From Abelmoschus esculentus (Eukaryota; Streptophyta; Magnoliopsida; Malvales; Malvaceae), in the NCBI GenBank assembly GCA_035048815.1, contig JAUCBN010000036.1, positions 5,962,001 to 6,026,000 on the forward strand: DNA of 64,000 nt, in the 5' to 3' direction. Positions 58,868 through 64,000 of this stretch are shown in pieces. Made by a program: the position numbers and the translations under genes. Positions within the stretch are counted from its first letter, which is position 1; the number at the start of each line of letters is the position of its first letter. The notes below the pieces were generated by a model. That model did no database searches and was not told the DNA's origin. It saw only the letters and a program-made list of their open reading frames with translations.

Positions 58868-60188
58868 TGCAACAAAATATTAAGGCTTAGACAAACGTAC
58901 ACCTTTCGGAAAAGCATTAGACGCGACGCTTCAGAGCCTTTAGGAAGAAAGAAAAAAGTATAAGCCATTTTTTGTTTTTGTTTTTTTTTTCTGTATTTTT
59001 TAATTTTTATCTTGTTTTATAGTATTTTTTTTATCATTAAGTTGAATGAGAAAGGAAGAGTTTTTTGTCATTATCCTTTATAATATTTTTAAAATTATTT
59101 AATTTTCTTAGACATTTTAATTGTGATACTGCTGGTTAGATATTTTTTTTAATAACACATTTAAGAAAAATGCGTTTTACTTTAATTATTTAATTTATTT
59201 TTAGAGTTAACTATTGCGTAAGTCACTTTTATTTATTCTCAGTATATTTTTATTCATCAATTTTGAAAAACGACCAATAACACCACTTATGTTTTTGTAT
59301 GTAAATTTTCGGTCACTTTGATTAAGTTTCGTTAAACGTTAACAAAAAATATTTGACTACCGACAAAAATAATCATTCTTTATTGTTAGGGAACCCCACG
59401 AAAAAGATATGAAATTTTCAAGGATCAAATTAACTCGTTGATTATAACGATAATTGGATAGGTTACTATTTATTATTATCTTCTTTTATTTCTTCCTCTA
59501 CTGAAAAAAATAGAATTAAAAAAAAAATCTAACATTTTCAGTTAGAAAATTTCTAACATTAAAGTGATTCTGAAAACAAAAATAAAGAACAATATTTTGA
59601 TTCACAAGTATAACACTTTTCGGATGATAATTTCATTTAAATTACAATAATAAATGGGTAATTTATTATTAACCGTTTTTTTAAGATCGTTGTTTTTAGA
59701 ACTTCCTCTCTTTCCTCGATTTCCTATGAGTTCTTCTTGTTGGTCACTCAGCAGCTGGCTACCGCCTGCCTATGCTGACTCGGTAGTCATCGGTGGCCTA
59801 AATCCAGATGTGGACAATAGATTCAGCTGCAGCCAATCTACGGTTAAATCATTTAAAAATCCAATTAAAACGTTTTGGAGCGAGGGAGGCAAGAATTTCC
59901 ATAAGCCGACACGTGCACAACTTAGTCTCTACACTCAAGTTAGGTTGGTGTACTGCGCAGAATCTAGATACTTGGACCGAGTGGCTCTCCTGTTGACACA
60001 TCAGCAGTTCACCTTCCACGCCTGAATTTCCTCAATTTTTTCTATTAATCCAACAAATATTATTTAATAATAAAAGCAGTAATCACAAGGCTTCTTTTTC
60101 CGTCTGTTTGTCACTTTGTCCGTCTCTTCCATCTTCCTCTGTTTCTGTTTTTAACACAAAAAAAATACTAAGAAATTTGCATGCAGCA
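58868..60188. other. Spacer and upstream region of the DJC77-like gene
   Basis: No confident gene. A 123-codon plus-strand frame at 59654-60025 has no recognisable domain or homology cue. The likely 5' UTR of the next gene lies in the last 100 bp. Confidence 0.5.
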
Positions 60189-63100
60189 ATGGCTAAGCTA
60201 TTCTCTCCTGTATGTACAGATGCTCTGAAATTCCATAACCCATCTTTAAACATGAGCAGAAGATGCTCGTTGAAGGCCATGGACAAGCGTGGAGCTTCAT
60301 GGAGCTTGAAGGGTCACGGACACGGTGGTCCAAGGAGAGGTTGCGGCAGAGTCAAGGCCACTACTACTGTAAACACTTCTTCTACTGATTCTCTTGCAGA
60401 TGATTACTATGCTGTTCTTGGTCTGGTAATTCCTTTCATAATTTTTTCATTTGGTTTGATTTCATTTTGAGATTAGTGATTCTTGTTTGTTTCTTTTAAA
60501 TTTATTCAACTGTTGGTGGGAGATCTGGTTGCTAAATTGCTATTTTTTGCATGTTTTTTTCATAGCTTCCGGATGCCACAGCAGAGGAGATTAAAAGGGC
60601 CTATTATAATTGCATGAAGGAGTGTCATCCAGACTTAAGCGGCAATGATCCAGAGACTACAAATTTCTGCATGTTCATCAACGAGGTCTACGGGGTGTGT
60701 TCCCATTCGGAATGATCTTATATGTATTATGTGAATCAGTGAATGCTTATTCTTCTGCTGCGATAATGCAACTGTTTCTTTGCAGGTTCTCAGTGATCCT
60801 GTACAGCGCATGGTGTATGATGAAATTCATGGCTATGCATTGACTGCAATCAATCCTTTCATGGATGATTACGCCCCCAAAGACCATGTATTCGTCGACG
60901 AATTTAGTTGCATAGGTATGATTCCACCCCCAAGCATCTTATATCATTCCCCGGTGTATAAAATGATGATAGTCTCCTTTGAACTTCCATGTAAAAATTT
61001 TGGCCTTTCTAAATGCATATAGTTTGTACATAAGGAACTCGAGCAAGAAGTGTGTACCGATTTCCAGCCAATCCCAATTGAGGTTATGCCTTGCTTTATG
61101 TTATCCCAACTTCTCATTTTCACTCCTGTGTATTTATTTGTCTCGTATTCATACATTTGTATGAGGGTATTGTCATATTTGAGAAGAGGTGGGTATTAAT
61201 CTCACATTGAAAGAAAAGAAAAAATATTGTGAGATATAAACGGTAGCGTTGCACATCCTATCAGACATGTGCTTCGGGAAGGGGAATGGTCTCGTGACAG
61301 TATCATCTCCTAAATACACGAAAGAATTTAGCAAAGCTTGAGCATTCACGCCAGATGCACTCGTAATTAACACTTATAGTGTGGGTAACATAGGTCAAGT
61401 TAACTACAACCTAGTAGAGGTGAATATAAACTACTTGCTATTGGAAGGAAGTGACAACTAAAGCAAAGCTTCTACCACTATCTGTAACCTCTTATGAGCT
61501 ACATTTTTTCCTTCACAGGCTGCAAAAACTGTGCTAATGTCGCCTGCAATGTGTTTAGGATTGAGGAAGACTTTGGACGAGCCAGAGTTCATGGTCAGTT
61601 TGGGAATCCTGAATTAGTGCAACAGGCAATAGACAGTTGGTAGGTATTTGCTACAGTTGTATCTTATTCGCAGTAACTTTCCAGCATTTTCAAGCTCTAG
61701 CTTTAAACTGTACGTTTTTTATATTGAACAACTCTAATAGTAGTTAGATGTTCATTACGAAGGATAAAGAAAATGACGGGAAGTCGTGAGCACAAAATTC
61801 AAACCATCAAATTTGATATTACGTGGGAATCTTTATGAAGGTTATTCATGAGGAATTTTCAGACCTCCACTTTACATCAATTGGTTTATTATATTGTTCC
61901 CATAACCCTTACAATATCAGATATGAGTGATTCTGGAAAGATAAAGTTGTCAACAATGGTTTGTTATATTGATTACAACGGTTATATAAGTAGTCTCTGG
62001 TTAAATACAATCAATTATTAATCAATTAATTGAAACATGTGTAAAACTAAAATTCGACTTTACACTGCTTGTAGTAAAAGTTAAATGGTTTACATGATTT
62101 TCATGATATGATTGCTGAATAACATTTTCTTCTGTTATTTAGCCCAGTTGATTGCATCCATTGGACGTCTGCAGCACAATTATCGTTGCTTGAAGATGAA
62201 ATGCGCAGGATTGAAAGAGTTAATGTAAGTAATAAACGCAGTCATTCTACAGTTCTTTTCTCCTATGATGATTAACATTGATAAACTTGGAGCAATTTAG
62301 AAGCCATCTAAGTTTAGAAACCTCAAAAGGATTGAAAGATCGAATAATAATCAAACTGATGATCAACTGTGGGTTTAGATACATACAACATCTTTTACAT
62401 TGAAACCTCGAAAAAAGAATAAAGTTGTGTTAGTCTTTCAGTGATACAATTCATTAATCTATCTTATATTCAAGCTAGTTGTTCTGTTTGCTAGAAGTGT
62501 GAGCTTTTTGAATGGATGATCAGGTGGCATTGATGCTTTCGGGAATGGGATCATCGTCAGATGTATTCAGAATGGTAAAACCGACACTTGGCTTATCTGC
62601 CGATGCCATTTGAATTTCTGGTTTAACACTTAGACTATCTATTGACCTCTACTTGTTTGGCAGGAAAGTTCTAGATGGGAAAAGAGGCAGGCAAAAGTTT
62701 TGGTAGGAATTTTATTGCATCGATATTCTCAAATACATCCGCCGAATTTTCTTTCTATTACATTTATGACTTCTAAGAAAATTTATTTTAATTTTTATTT
62801 TACATTGTCATGTTTAAGGCTATCAGGTCTAGTTGGTTCGAAAACATGCTTTGTAGATGTCGCATATTAGATGCTGATAGTTTAACAAAATTTTATGGCT
62901 TTAGCATTCTGCTAAGTTCTTCTGTAAGTCTTTTCACTGCCATGATTTTCTGTATTTATTCGATTTTATTCGTTAAATACCTTTTTCTAAGAGAAATACC
63001 CTAAACTGAACACTGGACTTATGAAGTACAAGCAACACTGCAGAAACCTCTACTAGTTGTTTAATTGTTGGCGTGAAGGCTTTGTTTAAGAGGCTCTGCA

Positions 63101-63527
63101 CTGCAGATGCTATATGAAGTCGTATTGAAATGACTTGAAACTTTTATTTCTCGTTCTTCTTTATCAGGAACAAGCTAAAGTAAGGATGATGCAGCAGAAA
63201 GATGCTGGTGAAACTGATTCATACTGGACCAACCTTTGGGGCAAGCCTAGAGAATACAAGAAATCAGGTCAGTAGGAGAATTTTGACCATTGTTTCTTTC
63301 AAGCATTTATGACCTCTAGTTGCAACAATAGGACATCACTCTCTTTGGTAGAAATTTGTTGGTATCTTCAGATTTTAAGTTGAAAGTTGTTCGCAGAGGA
63401 GGAAGTGAAAGAGAGGGCAGGACGGGCTGCAGCAGCTGCAAGAAGATGGAGGGAGTATTCAAGAAGGGGTGTGGACAAGGTTCCTACTGTTAAACTTCCA
63501 GAGGTTCTCTCCAACAGGGATAATTAA
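60189..63527 (+). CDS. DJC77: Chloroplast J-domain protein with ferredoxin-like domain (DJC77-like)
   Basis: Nine exons join in frame to 339 residues: 60189-60425, 60566-60694, 60786-60915, 61519-61639, 62143-62224, 62524-62574, 62664-62702, 63168-63267 and 63397-63527, all with GT-AG introns. The first 65 or so residues are Ser/Arg/Lys-rich with few acidic ones, as in a chloroplast transit peptide. The J domain (about residues 70-137) begins DDYYAVLGLPDATAEEIKRA and keeps the HPD motif (100-102), so it can stimulate Hsp70 ATPase activity. A ferredoxin-like domain follows, with Cys at 164, 167 and 170 (SCIGCKNCANVAC) and CPVDC at 206-210, able to hold an Fe-S cluster. The C-terminus is basic (AAAAARRWREYSRRGVDK). 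The size fits DJC77 better than the longer DJC76. The choice between these paralogues is from memory. Start ATG 60189 is in frame. An earlier ATG at 60181 is in another frame. Confidence 0.93.
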
Positions 63528-64000
63528 TTTAACCCACCACTAATCTAGTTTTACCATCCCCAAAGCTCAAAAATCAAATTTATTTACTGTGTACCATGCA
63601 CTAGGTTTCCATTGAACATGTCTCATCATCTAGAATAAGCACTATAATCCGTTTGAACCCTTTCAACAGTGTATATAAACTTCATTGAATTACGTATATA
63701 AACATAATGAATATGGTGTATTGGACATGATGCAAGGTCGTGCTTTATTCTAATATTGTATTTGAATTAACCTATGAAGAAATTATTGCACAAATTCAAC
63801 TTCACCCTGCATTTTTCTGGCAGATTTTACTAGTAGTAACAAATATGGTCAAGGGAAGTAAAGCAAACCGGGAGCAGGAACTAAGAATATGCTATTAGCG
63901 AATGTAACATGAACTAATCCATCACTGGTGTGGTGAGATCAAATCTACTTGCTCATGGTTGATGATAAGTAAAAGTTCCAAAATATGGATCATGTGGACA
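63528..64000. other. 3' flank of the DJC77-like gene
   Basis: Contains the probable 3' UTR. I see no further gene before the window ends. Confidence 0.5.

Noticed and set aside
59654..60025. Plus-strand 123-codon frame upstream of the DJC77-like gene
   Set aside because: No domain or targeting feature that I could defend. It overlaps the expected promoter region.
1..64000. tRNA, rRNA or snRNA genes
   Set aside because: I looked for A/B-box pairs (for example GGTTCGANNCC) and rRNA landmarks and saw none with a matching cloverleaf. A tRNAscan run would be decisive.

Overview
This is a window of plant nuclear DNA, almost certainly from a eudicot. The evidence is AT-rich intergenic DNA, GT-AG introns, a MAX2 strigolactone/karrikin-signalling gene, a chloroplast J-domain/ferredoxin-like protein, a TPX2-family microtubule gene, and plant-type Ty1/copia, Tat/Ogre-like, MULE and hAT elements. 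I could not fix the species. Only three genes look intact: a TPX2-domain gene (7941-10187, minus), MAX2 (31916-33994, plus, one exon) and a DJC77-like gene (60189-63527, plus, nine exons). They are unrelated neighbours separated by transposon debris.

Layout. 1-4340: decayed Ty1/copia element on the minus strand, entering from the left edge, with 5' LTR and tRNA-Met primer site. 4341-7940: AT-rich spacer with an inverted-repeat element. 7941-10187: TPX2-family gene, with four mitosis-specific-activator (MSA) like AACGG boxes in its upstream region. 12169-20253: a complete non-coding LTR retrotransposon (LARD type) with 1.7 kb LTRs, perfect 5-bp target duplication, tRNA-Arg primer site and a 167-bp tandem array instead of gag-pol. 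20254-31915: AT-rich spacer with several foldback/MITE elements, two of which carry 9-bp Mutator-type target duplications. 31916-33994: MAX2. 34349-34628: fragment of a Raf-like kinase gene. 36162-42834: decayed MULE with an HMG-box/Ulp1-protease gene facing a FAR1/MULE transposase. 44341-45465: broken 'plant transposon protein' ORF. 45897-52935: about 38 copies of a 187-bp tandem repeat built from an inverted 15-bp module. 53528-58859: hAT element with 8-bp target duplication, interrupted by a 2017-bp solo LTR with its own 5-bp duplication. 60189-63527: DJC77-like gene.

Most element genes are killed by stops that fit C-to-T change (Trp or Gln codons to stop), as expected for long-methylated transposons. 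The most unusual items are the dyad-rich 187-bp array, the HMG-box plus Ulp1 exon arrangement in the MULE, the coding-free Tat/Ogre-like element, and the MSA cluster upstream of the TPX2-family gene.
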